From Microcaldota archaeon (GTDB lineage: Archaea > Micrarchaeota > Micrarchaeia > Micrarchaeales > Micrarchaeaceae), in contig JAKAXF010000004.1 of the NCBI GenBank assembly GCA_021816645.1, forward strand, positions 1 to 23,034: DNA of 23,034 nucleotides. The letters are read 5' to 3'. This document shows positions 22,051 through 23,034 of the stretch, piece after piece. Both the position numbers and the translations under genes were made by a program. Within the stretch, counting starts at the first letter, position 1; the number at the start of each line of letters is the position of its first letter. The notes below the pieces were generated by a model. That model was not told the DNA's origin, made no database searches, and was given only the letters and a program-made list of their open reading frames with translations.

Positions 22051-23034
22051 ATGATAACAACAAAGTACCTCAGGGACAACCTGGACGCGATAAGGGAATC
22101 GCTGAAGAAGAGGAGGAGCGATTACCCTATAGACAGGCTGCTGGAGCTCGACGCGGAATGGAGGAAGCTTAAGACCGAGCTGCAGGAGCTGCAGTCCAAG
22201 AAGAACAGGGCGAGCATAGAGGTCAGCGAGAGCAGGAAGAAGGGACTTGACGCGGGCGACAAGATAAAGGCGCTGCAGGAGATGAAGGTCAAAGCAGAGG
22301 AGATAGAGGCGGAGCTGCCGAGCTACGAGGAAAAGATCAACGAGCTGCTCTGGAACCTGCCGAACATACTTCACGAGTCCGTTAAGTACGGCGCTGATGA
22401 GAGCGGCAATACTGAGATCAGGAAGTGGGGAGAAACGACAAAGAGGATCCAGCTTACTCACACAGATATACTGGAAAAGAAGGGATACCTTGACATAGAG
22501 AGAGCGGCGAAGACCTCTGGGGCGAGGTTCTACTTCCTAAAGGGAGATCTGGTGCAGATGGGGATCGCGCTGGAGAGGTTCGTCCTGGACGAGCTGGCGA
22601 AGAAGGGATACACCCCGGTGCTTCCTCCGTACATGCTCAGAAAAGAAAGCTACAAGGGAGCAACAGCGCTCGGAGATTTCGAGGACGCGCTGTACAGGGT
22701 TACGGACAGCGAGGAGGTCAAGTCGAAGGGCGATTACGAAAGGACAGAGGGAGAGCTGTTCCTGATAGCTACATCTGAGCACGCGATAGCTGCGATGCAC
22801 TCGGGAGAGCTCTTCTCGGCGAAGCAATTGCCGCTCAAGTATGCGGGCATAAGCCCGTGCTTCAGGAGGGAAGCTGGAGCTCACGGCAAGGACACAAAGG
22901 GTATATTCAGGGTGCACCAGTTCGAGAAAGTGGAGCAGTTCATATTCTGCAGGGAGGAAGATTCGTGGAAATACTACGACGAGCTCATAAAGAACGAAGA
23001 AGAGATCTTCCAGAAGCTGAAGATACCGTACCAC
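22051..23034 (+). CDS. serS: Seryl-tRNA synthetase, partial (C-terminus beyond window)
   Basis: The first 328 residues; the full protein should be about 420-450. It charges tRNA-Ser with serine in the cytoplasm. Residues 1-110 are the long antiparallel coiled coil that grips the tRNA's long variable arm, rich in Lys, Glu, Leu and Arg. The class II core follows, with VLPPYMLRKESYKGATALGDFEDALY split across motif 1, then TSEHAI (about 244-249), and motif 2 PCFRREAGAHGKDTKGIFR at about 269-287. This is the common bacterial-type SerRS rather than the divergent methanogen form, which has a zinc site. Motif 3 lies past the right edge. It is divergent from tRNA-Leu, which is unrelated functionally apart from translation. 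Confidence 0.95.
   Translation, partial: MITTKYLRDNLDAIRESLKKRRSDYPIDRLLELDAEWRKLKTELQELQSKKNRASIEVSESRKKGLDAGDKIKALQEMKVKAEEIEAELPSYEEKINELLWNLPNILHESVKYGADESGNTEIRKWGETTKRIQLTHTDILEKKGYLDIERAAKTSGARFYFLKGDLVQMGIALERFVLDELAKKGYTPVLPPYMLRKESYKGATALGDFEDALYRVTDSEEVKSKGDYERTEGELFLIATSEHAIAAMHSGELFSAKQLPLKYAGISPCFRREAGAHGKDTKGIFRVHQFEKVEQFIFCREEDSWKYYDELIKNEEEIFQKLKIPYH

Noticed and set aside
22030..23034. Minus-strand frames opposite serS
   Set aside because: Antisense shadows of a clear aminoacyl-tRNA synthetase; no promoter or ribosome site supports them.
1..23034. CRISPR array or cas genes
   Set aside because: No regularly spaced repeats with unique spacers; the hairpin and operator repeats do not fit an array.

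Overview
The window is chromosomal DNA from an archaeon, most likely a small-genome DPANN-type or related euryarchaeal lineage. The lineage is inferred; no 16S gene is present. Archaeal signs are a threonyl-tRNA synthetase with the archaeal N-terminal editing domain, TATA-type promoters about 26 nt upstream of inferred transcript starts, several apparently leaderless genes, GAGGTG-type ribosome sites, heavy AGG and ATA codon use, and a tRNA-Leu gene without an encoded CCA.

Region 1 (1-7526, all minus strand) is the most interesting part. Transcribed right to left, it holds two small pilin-like proteins that share a two-helix hairpin domain (6846-7526 and 6351-6752), a six-helix membrane protein (5496-6227), and five consecutive, tightly packed polytopic membrane proteins (4270-5439, 3139-4260, 1754-3130, 348-1757, and one cut by the window edge at 1-339). 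The five are diverged paralogues. All share an N-terminal helix pair with a (K/R)-x-(E/Q)-hydrophobic-x-(E/Q) motif between the helices. The four complete ones also share a Leu-Arg...Arg...Gly-Gly...Pro segment. The combination of VirB2/CedA1-like pilins with VirB6/TrbL/CedA-like channel proteins suggests an archaeal type IV secretion or DNA-import (Ced/Ted-like) apparatus with an unusually expanded channel family. The expected VirB4/CedB-type ATPase is not in the window and may lie beyond base 1.

Region 2 (7527-19188) is ordinary chromosome with a surface-glycan flavour: thrS; a GT-C-type membrane protein; a NodU/CmcH-family carbamoyltransferase overlapping a second GT-C-type glycosyltransferase; a secreted, membrane-anchored protein coupled to a family 2 glycosyltransferase; a radical SAM protein with a SPASM-like tail lacking the usual cysteines; and an APC-family permease. 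Genes alternate strands, with short divergent promoters and convergent ends only 6-12 bp apart.

Region 3 (about 19200-21863) is a visibly AT-richer accessory insertion beside tRNA-Leu(TAG). It carries a ParA-type ATPase, about 250 bp of nested hairpins with no convincing gene, and a Fic-domain protein. The fic gene is bracketed by a 17-bp direct repeat of the tRNA 3' part, like attL/attR, and its promoter carries a symmetric array of four operator half-sites. No integrase, Rep or ParB gene is visible.

Region 4 (21841-23034) has the tRNA-Leu gene and the divergent serS gene, which runs off the right edge.
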